10,812 nt of DNA from JBAZOO01 sp041648735 (GCA_041648735.1 JBAZOO010000053.1:1-10812), one strand, 5' to 3'; shown: positions 1 to 7,434, counted from the first letter of the stretch. Program-made: numbers and translations. The notes: generated by a model from the letters alone, not told the origin.

Positions 1-24
1 GCCGCCAGACTTTTCAAATAATTG

Positions 25-52
25 ATAGTAACTACAAAGAAGGATTTGCCAA
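25..52 (-). promoter_or_regulatory. Candidate sigma70-like promoter reading off the left edge
   Basis: On the minus strand, TTGGCA (47-52, five of six matches to TTGACA) is followed after 16 bp by TACTAT (25-30, four of six matches to TATAAT). The surrounding DNA is AT-rich. The predicted start would be near base 18, driving a gene beyond the left edge. The 20-bp palindrome at 82-101 lies upstream, centred about 73 bp before that start. No gene in the window confirms it, so this is a motif call only. Confidence 0.3.
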
Positions 53-81
53 TTTTACGCACGACGGAAATGGGGGCCGTG

Positions 82-101
82 CGGGGAAAATATTTTCCCC
101 G
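82..101. promoter_or_regulatory. Perfect 20-bp palindrome, possible operator
   Basis: CGGGGAAAATATTTTCCCCG reads the same on both strands without a mismatch. Further out, AAATGGG (68-74) and CCCATTT (105-111) form a second pair of inverted arms, offset by about 2 bp from the palindrome's axis. It could be a binding site for a dimeric regulator acting on the candidate promoter at 25-52. The nested arms would also let it fold as a long RNA hairpin. The sequence alone does not decide between these. Confidence 0.45.
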
Positions 102-254
102 AGACCCATTTGTCAAAGTTGGGCTAGCCGGACTTCGCCGCCACGGAAAATTCGGTTGGGGTTTCGCGCGGCGGCCATGGCGAGCGCGGCGGGGGAAGGG
201 TTTTCCACCGTGGATGGCCCTGCTTTATTTCAAATGAAAAAGCGGCCGGCATGT

Positions 255-275
255 CCCCGTCCCGGCGGGACGGGG
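255..275 (-). terminator. GC-rich hairpin, possible terminator after the oxidoreductase
   Basis: CCCCGTCCC (255-263) and GGGACGGGG (267-275) form a perfect 9-bp stem with a 3-nt loop. It lies about 120 bases past the stop of the FAD oxidoreductase. On the minus strand it is followed by the palindromic GCCGGC and then five T residues near 237-241. That resembles an intrinsic terminator, but the T run is not directly at the base of the stem. It could equally be another intergenic repeat hairpin of the kind common in this window. Confidence 0.35.
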
Positions 276-324
276 GGGGCAATAGGCCAAGGCAACGCCC
301 CGGCAGTGGCTAAAGAATTTGTGC

Positions 325-343
325 TTTCGTGTGTTTCGTGGGC
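325..343 (+). repeat. Two-unit 9-nt TTTCGTGNG repeat
   Basis: The units TTTCGTGTG (325-333) and TTTCGTGGG (334-342) are exactly adjacent. This is a copy of the degenerate repeat that recurs in most gaps of the window. It lies about 50 bases after the stop codon of the FAD oxidoreductase. Read on the transcribed strand it is (CCCACGAAA)(CACACGAAA). Confidence 0.6.
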
Positions 344-393
344 AAAAAAGGTTCTGGGCTCTCCTGCCAATCCGTGGGAGTCCGCGGCCCGCT

Positions 394-1782
394 TCAGTCC
401 AGGATGCCGCCGGTGATCCGCAGCCGCTCCTGGACAGCTTTCACCGGCACCTGGGCCATGGCGCAGCCGCGTTGCGCGGCCAGCGCCGCGGTCACGCCGG
501 CGGCCTCGCCGGTGGCCATCACCGAAGGGGCGACCCGGAAGGAGGACATCGCCTCGTGCGTTCCGGAGATGCAGCGGCCGCCGACGATGAGGTTTGGCGG
601 GCCTTCCCGCGGCACCAGGCAGCGCCAGGGGATGTCATAGTGCCCCGTGCCGCGGATGCGCTGGAGCGTGGTCTGTTCGGAACCGGGCTCGTGAATGTCC
701 ACGGGATAGGCGCATTGCGCGATCACGTCGTCGAACTGCCGCCCCTCCACCACCTCCTGGCCGGTGAGGGTGCAAAGCCCGGAGATCTGCCGGGTCTCGC
801 GCACCCCGATCTGCCGCGCCAGCTCCACCAGGCTGGCGTTCTCGAAGCCCGGCAGATAGGTGCGGAAAAAGCGGACCGCCTCGTCCACCTGTCTTTTCCC
901 CTCGGCTTCGGCCGCCGCCAGCAGCGCCGGATTCGTCGGATCCTGGCAAAAGACCCGGCCGAAGTTGACGGTGCCATACTCCCGGCGGCCCGGAATGCTG
1001 GTGATGGAGACGATGTCCTTGCGCGGAATGGTCAGCTCGCCGCGGTCACGGGCCCGCCGAATCCATTCGCCGATCCGGGGTTCGCTCCAATTGACAAAGA
1101 CCACCTCGTCGCCCGTGGCCGGGTCAACGCGGAAGCCCAGCGGCATTTCCTGCTTCACCTTTCCGATGTTGATCGGGCCGACGGTGAAGCAGTAGGTGAG
1201 CGGCATGACGGCGTGGTCGCCGGGGCGGCCGAAGGCGCAGGGGACGCCCGCCTGGGCGGCGACCACGGCGTCGCCCGTGGCGTCCACCACCGCGCGGGCG
1301 GCCAGCGTCTCGCCGCCGGCCAGCTCCAGCTCGGCGGCGGCGGCGGCCTGGAAGCGGCCGGCGTGGAAGTTGCGCCCCAGCAGGACGGTCACCCCCGCTT
1401 CCCGGCAGAGCGCGGTGGCTTCCTCGACAAAGGCGTCAGGATTGTAGGGCTCCATCCAGTCGTCGGTTTCCAGTCCCGTGAAATAGATGGCCTTCCGCGC
1501 CATCAGCCGCCGGCGCAATTCGCCGAAGACGCCGCCGATGACAATTCGGCGCACGACGTTGCGCGTGCCGATCTCCTCCCCGACGTTGGCCTTGTGCGCG
1601 TGGCAGAAGTTGTTGACCAGCCCGGCGGTGCCCATGCCGCCCAGGAGCGGATGCCGCTCGACCAGCGCCACGCGCAACCCCATCCGGCCGGCGGCGACCG
1701 CCGCGCCAATGCCCGTCGGCCCGCCACCCACGACGGCAATGTCAAAGGCTTGCGATTTCTCCATCGGTTTTGATTTTCCCAT
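394..1782 (-). CDS. FAD-dependent oxidoreductase, FAD_oxidored (Pfam PF12831) type
   Basis: This 462-residue flavoprotein probably acts in the cytoplasm, as no signal peptide is visible. The N-terminal Rossmann motif is clear: VVGGGPTGIGAA has the G19-x-G21-x-x-G24 pattern, and the acidic residue ending the second strand (LVE, E42) should bind the FAD ribose. It is followed by the family-typical GGMGTAG. AVVDATGDA matches the second FAD motif (xTGD). A C-terminal segment, LIVGGRCISGTHEAM to VMATGEAAG, matches the usual end of this flavoprotein superfamily. The substrate cannot be read from sequence. Proteins of this family often sit near sugar-metabolism genes, which fits the upstream glycoside hydrolase. 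The gap to that gene is 93 bases and made largely of repeats. The start is uncertain: ATG 1782 and ATG 1764 both lack a clear ribosome site, and 1764 would give a leader length more usual for the family. Confidence 0.85.
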   Translation of the reverse strand: MGKSKPMEKSQAFDIAVVGGGPTGIGAAVAAGRMGLRVALVERHPLLGGMGTAGLVNNFCHAHKANVGEEIGTRNVVRRIVIGGVFGELRRRLMARKAIYFTGLETDDWMEPYNPDAFVEEATALCREAGVTVLLGRNFHAGRFQAAAAAELELAGGETLAARAVVDATGDAVVAAQAGVPCAFGRPGDHAVMPLTYCFTVGPINIGKVKQEMPLGFRVDPATGDEVVFVNWSEPRIGEWIRRARDRGELTIPRKDIVSITSIPGRREYGTVNFGRVFCQDPTNPALLAAAEAEGKRQVDEAVRFFRTYLPGFENASLVELARQIGVRETRQISGLCTLTGQEVVEGRQFDDVIAQCAYPVDIHEPGSEQTTLQRIRGTGHYDIPWRCLVPREGPPNLIVGGRCISGTHEAMSSFRVAPSVMATGEAAGVTAALAAQRGCAMAQVPVKAVQERLRITGGILD

Positions 1783-1821
1783 TGCCCGCGATTTTTTTGT
1801 CCCCGAATCCAGACGATTTTT

Positions 1822-1875
1822 ATTCGTGACAATTCGTGAAGATTCGTGGATAAACGCTTTCGTGTATTTCGTGGA
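1822..1875 (+). repeat. Five-unit ATTCGTG/TTTCGTG repeat abutting the hydrolase stop codon
   Basis: ATTCGTG occurs at 1822, 1832 and 1842, exactly 10 nt apart. TTTCGTGTA (1858-1866) and TTTCGTGGA (1867-1875) follow at a 9-nt period. The last unit ends at the base before the hydrolase stop codon (TAG, 1876-1878 on the minus strand). The array therefore occupies the first part of the 3' untranslated region and more than half of the gap to the oxidoreductase gene. Confidence 0.7.
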
Positions 1876-3618
1876 CTATTTCTCGAGCTTTTCCACGGTC
1901 ACGCTCTGGAGATAATAGTTGTTGAGCTTGTTGCCCCCCGAGTCGAGGGAGAAGCTGTACCCATACATGCCGACGAACTGCGCGTCGGCGATCTCCCAAC
2001 TCTTCGTGTGCCACCGCTGGTTGTCCGGCACGGTGAACCAGCCGTTGGCGGTTTTATAGCCGCCGCGGACAGGCGCTTCATACATGAGCTTGAACCCGGC
2101 GTTGTCATTGGCTTCGTTCCGGCGGACAACCACCGTGATCCGGATCGGCGTGGGCGTGGAGGAAAGGAAATTCGGATCCACCATGAACATGTTCCCGCCG
2201 GGAATCTCGCCGGCGCGCGCCGAGCCGCCGTAGGCGAGGACATCCGCGGCCACGGCATCGCCCGCCTGGGTATGCAGACCATTTTCCACCGTCTTTTCTC
2301 CGAAGGTGATGGAAACCGATTCCGCATTCGCGTAATCCCCCTCCCACGGCAGGGGGTTATTCTTGTTCGCCTTGGCCTGCGCCACCAGATTGGCCGGCGC
2401 GTTGACGACGATGACCGGGGCCTTGGTCAGCTCAAGCTTGCCCGCGTCAAAGGCCTTGCCCGTCAGGGGATCGCCGAGCGAGACCATCTGGCCAAAATCA
2501 ACTTGGTCGGGGATGCCCTTGTACGCCCAGGTGACCAACACGGTCCCTTGGGCGCCCTGAAAGACGAAGCCGTAGTGCTTGCCGTTCAGCAAGACCCAGC
2601 CCAGATAGGCGGGCTGCGGTCCGAGATGCCGGATCATCTGTTGCATGGCCGTGTACGTCAGGCGCGGTTTGCCGCTGGCATCCAGCAGGCCCATCGCGCC
2701 GCTGTCGCCGTCCATCCCCTCGAACCAGTTGATGCAGGCGACGCCCTGGGCGAGGCCCATGGTGTAGGCTTTGACCAGGCCCTGGGCCGCGATGTCGGCG
2801 CCCATGCCGTAGTCCTTGCCCACGGGGCTGGAATCCACGCCCAGTTCCGTGAACCAGACCGGCGCGTCCACCTTGGCCGGATTCACCCGGGCCAGCATTT
2901 TCCGGACCGTGGGGACGATGTTCATGTAGAGCGCCTCGGTCCCCTGGTTGCGCAGCACGCCGCCGAGAACCTCGTACGGATGCAGCGTGAGGTAGTCGAA
3001 ATGATCCCTGGCCCCGGCCTGGATCGCCTGCTCCAGATAATTGATGTGGGCGGACTTGGCCGCCAGCCCCACCATGCAGTCGGGGTCGGCCGCCTTGGCG
3101 GCATCGTAGGTGGCCACCATGAGTTTGGCGTAGTCCGCCGCCGTCTGCTCCTTGCCGGTGAAATTGGGCGGCTCGTTCCAGACCTCCCAGTATTTCACCT
3201 GCCCCTTGCAGTGCCCGACCACCGCCGTGACATATCGCGACCATCCCGCCAGATTGTTGACGGGCAGCGTGCCGGGCAGGTCGGCCTTGTTCCACGAAGG
3301 ACTGCCGATGAAGACGCCGCCGGTTTCGATTCCGTTGGCGGCCAGGCATTGCAGCCGCCGGTCCACCGCCGTCCAATCCCACTCCCCTTCCCGCGGCTCG
3401 ACCGATTGCCAGTGGACGCGGCAGTTCCGGTTGACCTTGATGCCGATCGCCGCCATCTGCGGAATCCACTTTTCAGGTGTTTGCGCGGTCTTGTAGTCCC
3501 CGCCAATGCCGAAGGGGCTCGCGGGCGCGGCGGGCGCGGTGGCCGGGGAGGTGGCGGGGGCGGCGCCAAGCGTGGCGGCAAACGCCAGCGCCAGGGGGAG
3601 GGAGAGCGTCCGGTCCAT
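1876..3618 (-). CDS. Secreted clan GH-A glycoside hydrolase with C-terminal beta-rich domain
   Basis: The product is 580 residues. It starts with a basic and hydrophobic signal peptide (residues 1-20, ending near GAAPA), then an Ala/Pro/Thr-rich linker to about residue 34. Residues 35-330 look like a (beta/alpha)8 barrel of clan GH-A. YWEVWNEP (144-151) carries the expected acid/base glutamate E149, TLHPY (211-215) is a typical active-site strand end, and WFTELG (255-260) carries the expected nucleophile E258. The closest known look is GH39 or GH5-like, but I cannot name the family or substrate. Residues about 335-420 resemble an accessory beta-domain of such barrels. Residues 425-580 form an unrecognised, probably beta-sandwich, module. 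The ATG at 3618 has a good ribosome site, AAGGGG (3628-3633), 9 nt upstream. It lies 95 bases after the pseudopilin gene in the same direction. Confidence 0.85.
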   Translation of the reverse strand: MDRTLSLPLALAFAATLGAAPATSPATAPAAPASPFGIGGDYKTAQTPEKWIPQMAAIGIKVNRNCRVHWQSVEPREGEWDWTAVDRRLQCLAANGIETGGVFIGSPSWNKADLPGTLPVNNLAGWSRYVTAVVGHCKGQVKYWEVWNEPPNFTGKEQTAADYAKLMVATYDAAKAADPDCMVGLAAKSAHINYLEQAIQAGARDHFDYLTLHPYEVLGGVLRNQGTEALYMNIVPTVRKMLARVNPAKVDAPVWFTELGVDSSPVGKDYGMGADIAAQGLVKAYTMGLAQGVACINWFEGMDGDSGAMGLLDASGKPRLTYTAMQQMIRHLGPQPAYLGWVLLNGKHYGFVFQGAQGTVLVTWAYKGIPDQVDFGQMVSLGDPLTGKAFDAGKLELTKAPVIVVNAPANLVAQAKANKNNPLPWEGDYANAESVSITFGEKTVENGLHTQAGDAVAADVLAYGGSARAGEIPGGNMFMVDPNFLSSTPTPIRITVVVRRNEANDNAGFKLMYEAPVRGGYKTANGWFTVPDNQRWHTKSWEIADAQFVGMYGYSFSLDSGGNKLNNYYLQSVTVEKLEK

Positions 3619-3647
3619 CAGTGAGTGCCCCTTGCTTTTTTTTGTCC

Positions 3648-3713
3648 GCGAACGGCGCGAACGGCGCCGTGAAAAGATTCGGATTCGTTCGTGGGTTTAG
3701 TGGGCTTAGTGGG

Positions 3714-3714
<1 letters not shown>
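3648..3714 (+). repeat. 9-nt periodic repeats filling the pseudopilin-hydrolase gap
   Basis: Two exact GCGAACGGC units (3648-3656, 3657-3665) and a diverged GCCGTGAAA unit (3666-3674) are followed by a short spacer. Then come TTCGTGGGT (3688-3696), TTAGTGGGC (3697-3705) and TTAGTGGGC (3706-3714), all in 9-nt steps. The last unit runs into the stop codon of the pseudopilin gene (TAG, 3714-3716 on the minus strand). Together they account for most of the 95-base gap and leave little room for a promoter of the hydrolase, which suggests read-through from upstream. Confidence 0.65.
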
Positions 3715-4505
<791 letters not shown>

Positions 4506-4510
4506 GCTAT

Positions 4511-4537
4511 CCACCAATTGCACGAATTTCCACGATT
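4511..4537 (-). repeat. 10-nt periodic TCGTGG repeat containing the pseudopilin ribosome site
   Basis: On the minus strand AATCGTGGAA (4528-4537), ATTCGTGCAA (4518-4527) and TTGGTGG (4511-4517) follow each other in 10-nt steps. GGTGG of the last unit is the best Shine-Dalgarno match for the pseudopilin ATG at 4505. In this copy the repeat therefore overlaps a translation signal. It also has the opposite orientation, relative to the genes, from the copies found after stop codons. Confidence 0.5.
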
Positions 4538-4551
4538 TTTTTCCCCACGGT

Positions 4552-4565
4552 GCCGCAAAGGCGGC
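4552..4565. repeat. Small hairpin GCCGC-AAAG-GCGGC
   Basis: Five-base arms GCCGC (4552-4556) and GCGGC (4561-4565) enclose AAAG. The core resembles the GCCGC-AAA-GCGG tip of the long hairpin at 7815-7857, so it may be a fragment of the same repeat family. It lies in the gap between the PEP-CTERM gene and the pseudopilin gene. Confidence 0.35.
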
Positions 4566-4583
4566 CCTTGGGATCGGTCATTG

Positions 4584-4622
4584 GTCCCATGGGACTCATG
4601 AGACTCATGGAACCCATGACGG
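4584..4622 (+). repeat. Four-unit 9-nt CCCATGGGA-like tandem
   Basis: CCCATGGGA, CTCATGAGA, CTCATGGAA and CCCATGACG follow one another, with ATG at 4589, 4598, 4607 and 4616, exactly 9 nt apart. The period is the same as that of the TTTCGTGGG repeats, but the core differs. No gene reads through it convincingly. Confidence 0.6.
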
Positions 4623-4624
4623 TG

Positions 4625-4656
4625 GCGGAAGTGGGTGGCACCGTCCCCGGTGCCAC
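4625..4656. repeat. 32-nt hairpin repeat, copy 1
   Basis: The segment is identical to 7779-7810 except for one base (G at 4633, A at 7787). It ends in a perfect hairpin, GTGGCACCG (4635-4643), loop TCCC, CGGTGCCAC (4648-4656). It lies about 77 bases after the stop of the PEP-CTERM gene. On the minus strand no T run follows the stem, so it is not a classic intrinsic terminator, though it could still stabilise a transcript 3' end. Confidence 0.7.
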
Positions 4657-4679
4657 CCTGGCTCTTCCTTCAGGCACCA

Positions 4680-4770
4680 TCTACCGCCCGGCGAGTTTTT
4701 TTGCCTGGACGGCAAATCCCTGGCCGGCAGGTCTACCGCCCGGCGAAGACTGCCTGGACGGCAGGTCCCC
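4680..4770. repeat. Direct repeat of about 52 nt overlapping the PEP-CTERM gene 3' end
   Basis: TCTACCGCCCGGCGA occurs at 4680-4694 and 4732-4746, and each copy is followed by a GCCTGGACGGCA segment. The second copy contains GCCTGGACGGCAGGTCCC (4752-4769), which is identical to bases 7468-7485 in the 91-bp tandem repeats. The minus-strand stop codon of the PEP-CTERM gene (TAG, 4733-4735) and its last ten or so codons lie inside the second copy. Confidence 0.6.
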
Positions 4771-7261
4771 GGCGGCGGCGGAGGAGCCCGACCGCGCCGA
4801 GGCAAAGCAGCGCCAAGGCCGCCGGCTCCGGGACGACCTTGATCGCCAGGTCGTTGCCGCCGGTGAAGGAGGAGCCGTCGTGGTTCGCCGCATAGGTGAT
4901 CTGCCAATCCTGCGAGTTCCAGGAGAAGAGGCTGCCCTCGTTGAGGGTGGTGTCGGTGCCGTTGAGCTTGGTGAACTCGCCGGTAATCACATCCGAACCG
5001 TCGTTGCTGATCAGGTAGAAGATGTCGCCCACCTCCGGGTTGGTGAGCCCGGCGTAGAGCGTCAGCTTCAGGTCGGCGCCGCTGGTGATCCCGACCGTGC
5101 CGGTGACGTTGGTGCGGTCGCTCGTCGGCGTGCCGGTGTCGCGCCCCAGCTCGACGTCCAGCGCGCCGGTCGCGCCGATGCCGAGGTCGCCGGTGTTGAT
5201 CGTGCCGATGCTGTTGCCGGGCGCCAGGCTGCCGTTGACCGTCACCGCGCCGCCGATGGTGCCGGAGCCGCCGAGGCTGGCACCGCTGGCAACCGTCACC
5301 GCGCCGGTGGCCGTGGACTGGTTGCCGTTGACCACCAGCTTGCCCTCGTTGACGTCCGTCGCGCCGGTGTAGCTGTTGTTGGCGGAGATGGTCAATGTGC
5401 CGCTGCCGGTCTTGGTCAGGCCGCCATTGCTCAGGAGGCCGGAGAGGATGGCGTCGGAGCCGGTGCCGGGATTGGTCGCGCCGGCATCCACCTGGATGGT
5501 GCGGGCGGCCGCGTTCAAGTCGATGGCATTTTCGAAGGTCACCGTGCCGTTCGAAACGGTATTGCCGAAAATAAGGGTCTGGCCGGACTGGACGAAGTTG
5601 GCCTGTCCCCAGGCCAACGCCGCGCCGCTTCCTCCGAAGTTGACGGTCAGATTGTTTGCCGCGTTCCCCCACGTGCCGTTGGTGCCGTAGGCGAACAAGC
5701 CTCCTCCGAGAGAGGTGCCCGCGGCCCATCTCACGCCCTCGGTGGCACCGAGCGCGCCGGTCATGCTGCCGTTGCGTCCGAGGACAGCGGTCGTTGCGCT
5801 GGTGGTGCTGCCCAAAGTAGCCACCGTGTTCACATTCCACGTGCCGCCAACGGCCAGCGCGCCATTGGCGATTGTGAAGGTGTTAGCGCTGCCACGCGTG
5901 AAGTTCCCCGTGACGATCATCGCGCCCGTCCCGCTCTTCGTGAATGTCCCCCCGGTCGCCGAGTAGCTGGAGAAGGTGGTTTTCGCGTTGTTTATCGTAA
6001 TGACGTGCCCAACGGCGGTTTGGGCAAGGCCGCCGAAGGTCAGGTTGCCGGTAGTCGTAGTCGTCGAGCCAAACCTCAGATCATTCTCGGCGATGCTGAG
6101 GTCGTTCGTGAGAACCCGGTCGGTGGCGTCGGCGGCCTGAACCGTGACCGCTCCGGTGGTGGAGTTCAGAGTCACGAGACCGCTGCCGAGGGCGGTGTCG
6201 CTTCCGAGCACCAAGACAAAGGTGTTGGCATCCACCCACTCAAATCCACCGCTGAAGGAATTGTTGCCCAGCAGCCTGAGAGTCCCCGCTCCCGTCTTGA
6301 CCAGCTTCGTGGCGCCCCCGCCGGACTGGGTCAGATCGCCCGAGAGGATCGCCGAGCCCGTTCCGCTGATATTTCGGGTCACCGCGCTGGCGGAATCGTT
6401 CAGGTCGATCGAGTTCTTGATGTCAACGGTGTTTACCGTTCCCCCATTGAGAATGAACGAACCGGTGCCCGTGGACGGCGAGAAGAACTCCGATCCCCAG
6501 ACGAGCGTCGTGGGCGAGCCGGTTCCCCCGATGGCGATGGTTTTGAGCGTGTTGGCCGTCGAGGCAAATCCGGTGCTGGCATTCGCGCCGCTGGCGACAA
6601 GCTGCACTTGGTTCGTTCCCGAGCCCAGCGAGCGGACGAACGCCGTTGTGGTATTGGGATCGTAGGCGCCGCCCGACAGCAGGAGGTTCTGGCTGTTCAA
6701 GCCGGTGCCATCCAATGCCCGCAGGATACCCCCGGCGACCGTTGTCGTGCCGGTGTAGGTGTTCGCCCCGCCGAGCGAGAGGATCCCCGTGCCGGTCTTC
6801 GTCAATCCCGCGCTGCCCGAAATCTTCGCGCTGATCGTGGCGACGCCGGTCGCCAGCAGGCTGGTCGTGATCGTCGGCGTGGTGCCGTCGAGGTTCAGAA
6901 ATGAGCTCGCGTTCCCCTGCTGAATGGTGTAACCGGACGTCGTAAAGTTCACGGCGTTGGCATTCACCGTCAAACCACTCAGGATCGTGACGGCGCCCGC
7001 CGTCCCGCCGAAATTCGCCGTCATGTCGCCCACGGTGTTCGTGTAGGTCTGGAGCGATCCCACATCGCTGTCGAGCCGCCACAAGGAGGAGGTCGTATCC
7101 CAGGTGCCGACTCCGCCGGTTCCCCCGGTTTCGCCGTTGGCGTCCCAGAACAGGTTGGCCGCGAGCGCGGCGGGGGTGGCGAGCAGGGCGGCGAGGCCGG
7201 CGGCGGCGGTCAGGGCGAGGGGACGGTTGACAGGGTGGTGGCGGTGGTTGCGCTTCCGCAT
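4733..7261 (-). CDS. Secreted PATR-repeat surface protein with PEP-CTERM anchor
   Basis: The product is 842 residues from ATG 7261. It starts with a signal peptide (residues 1-35, basic start, hydrophobic core, cut near ALA-ANLFWD). The mature part is low-complexity, Gly/Thr/Asn-rich and predicted to form a beta-helix. Autotransporter-associated beta-strand repeats (TKTGTGxLxLxGxNTYTG type) are visible near residues 150-180, 310-340, 436-465 and 610-645. They are followed by LGGSGTIGGAVTVNGSLAPG (663-682). The end is a PEP-CTERM signal: PEP (811-813), hydrophobic stretch (814-827), RRRR (828-831). In such systems an exosortase cuts the signal after export and the protein is anchored or released at the surface; no exosortase is in this window. 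There is no beta-barrel domain. ATG 7261 is chosen because AAGGAG (7269-7274) lies 7 nt upstream. The last ten residues after the Arg cluster come from repeat DNA. Confidence 0.88.
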   Translation of the reverse strand: MRKRNHRHHPVNRPLALTAAAGLAALLATPAALAANLFWDANGETGGTGGVGTWDTTSSLWRLDSDVGSLQTYTNTVGDMTANFGGTAGAVTILSGLTVNANAVNFTTSGYTIQQGNASSFLNLDGTTPTITTSLLATGVATISAKISGSAGLTKTGTGILSLGGANTYTGTTTVAGGILRALDGTGLNSQNLLLSGGAYDPNTTTAFVRSLGSGTNQVQLVASGANASTGFASTANTLKTIAIGGTGSPTTLVWGSEFFSPSTGTGSFILNGGTVNTVDIKNSIDLNDSASAVTRNISGTGSAILSGDLTQSGGGATKLVKTGAGTLRLLGNNSFSGGFEWVDANTFVLVLGSDTALGSGLVTLNSTTGAVTVQAADATDRVLTNDLSIAENDLRFGSTTTTTGNLTFGGLAQTAVGHVITINNAKTTFSSYSATGGTFTKSGTGAMIVTGNFTRGSANTFTIANGALAVGGTWNVNTVATLGSTTSATTAVLGRNGSMTGALGATEGVRWAAGTSLGGGLFAYGTNGTWGNAANNLTVNFGGSGAALAWGQANFVQSGQTLIFGNTVSNGTVTFENAIDLNAAARTIQVDAGATNPGTGSDAILSGLLSNGGLTKTGSGTLTISANNSYTGATDVNEGKLVVNGNQSTATGAVTVASGASLGGSGTIGGAVTVNGSLAPGNSIGTINTGDLGIGATGALDVELGRDTGTPTSDRTNVTGTVGITSGADLKLTLYAGLTNPEVGDIFYLISNDGSDVITGEFTKLNGTDTTLNEGSLFSWNSQDWQITYAANHDGSSFTGGNDLAIKVVPEPAALALLCLGAVGLLRRRRGPAVQAVFAGR

Positions 7262-7268
7262 TGGGGGG

Positions 7269-7274
7269 CTCCTT
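7269..7274 (-). promoter_or_regulatory. Ribosome binding site deciding the PEP-CTERM gene start
   Basis: AAGGAG on the minus strand lies 7 nt before ATG 7261. In-frame upstream starts at 7282 and 7357 would place this site inside the coding region and lengthen the signal peptide with a basic, proline-rich stretch. The shorter start gives a normal signal peptide. Confidence 0.8.
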
Positions 7275-7369
7275 CTTTTCATTAGCTTTGGCTTGTCCTG
7301 CTGCCCTCTCCTGCTGGCCGGCCAGTTGCCCCGGCGGGGCGAGGGTGGGCATGACATGGATTGTTGATT

Positions 7370-7398
7370 ACCATAGGGGCTGGGGGCGTGGTTGACAA
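7370..7398 (-). promoter_or_regulatory. Sigma70-like promoter of the PEP-CTERM gene
   Basis: On the minus strand TTGTCA (7393-7398, five of six matches to TTGACA) is followed by a 17-bp spacer and TATGGT (7370-7375, four of six matches to TATAAT). The expected start is near 7363, giving a leader of about 100 bases before ATG 7261. The spacing is ideal and the position fits. It suggests that the surface protein and the genes after it can be transcribed independently of lacI. Confidence 0.5.
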
Positions 7399-7416
7399 GT
7401 TTTTCGGCGGGCGAGT

Positions 7417-7434
7417 TTGCTTAACATTAAGCAA
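7417..7434. promoter_or_regulatory. 18-bp palindrome, candidate regulator site
   Basis: TTGCTTAACATTAAGCAA has perfect 8-bp arms around a 2-bp CA centre. It is AT-rich within a GC-rich gap. Its centre lies about 62 bp upstream of the predicted start of the PEP-CTERM promoter, a position typical for an activator rather than for a repressor that covers the promoter. The adjacent LacI-family regulator is the obvious candidate to bind it, but this is inference. It directly abuts the first 91-bp repeat copy at 7435. Confidence 0.45.

Larger units (their letters stand above)
1..393. other. Intergenic region downstream of the FAD oxidoreductase, no gene supported
   Basis: No convincing coding region lies here. 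The open frames at 22-237 and 156-416 have arginine- and glycine-rich translations typical of out-of-frame GC-rich DNA, and no domain can be seen. The first 120 bases are distinctly more AT-rich than the rest of the window and look regulatory. They hold a candidate minus-strand promoter and a 20-bp palindrome (listed separately). A hairpin at 255-275 and a TTTCGTG repeat at 325-343 follow. A partly matching pair, CCACGGAAAA (141-150) and TTTTCCACCGTGG (201-213), is also present but imperfect. A small RNA cannot be ruled out from sequence alone. Confidence 0.6.

Noticed and set aside
22..237. 71-codon plus-strand open frame at the left end
   Set aside because: No ribosome site or domain; it runs across the 20-bp palindrome and its second half is Arg/Gly-rich like other shadow frames.
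319..1773. 484-codon plus-strand open frame
   Set aside because: It is antisense to the FAD oxidoreductase, rich in His, Arg, Gly and Ala, without any domain; a result of GC-rich codon use on the other strand.
1846..3624. 592-codon plus-strand open frame
   Set aside because: It mirrors the glycoside hydrolase gene, which has a signal peptide, catalytic motifs and a ribosome site; the plus-strand product has low-complexity RGG/GGG runs only.
4550..6904. 784-codon plus-strand open frame
   Set aside because: It is antisense to the PATR/PEP-CTERM gene; the composition is Ala/Gly/Arg/Val-rich with no recognisable motif, and it begins in intergenic repeats.
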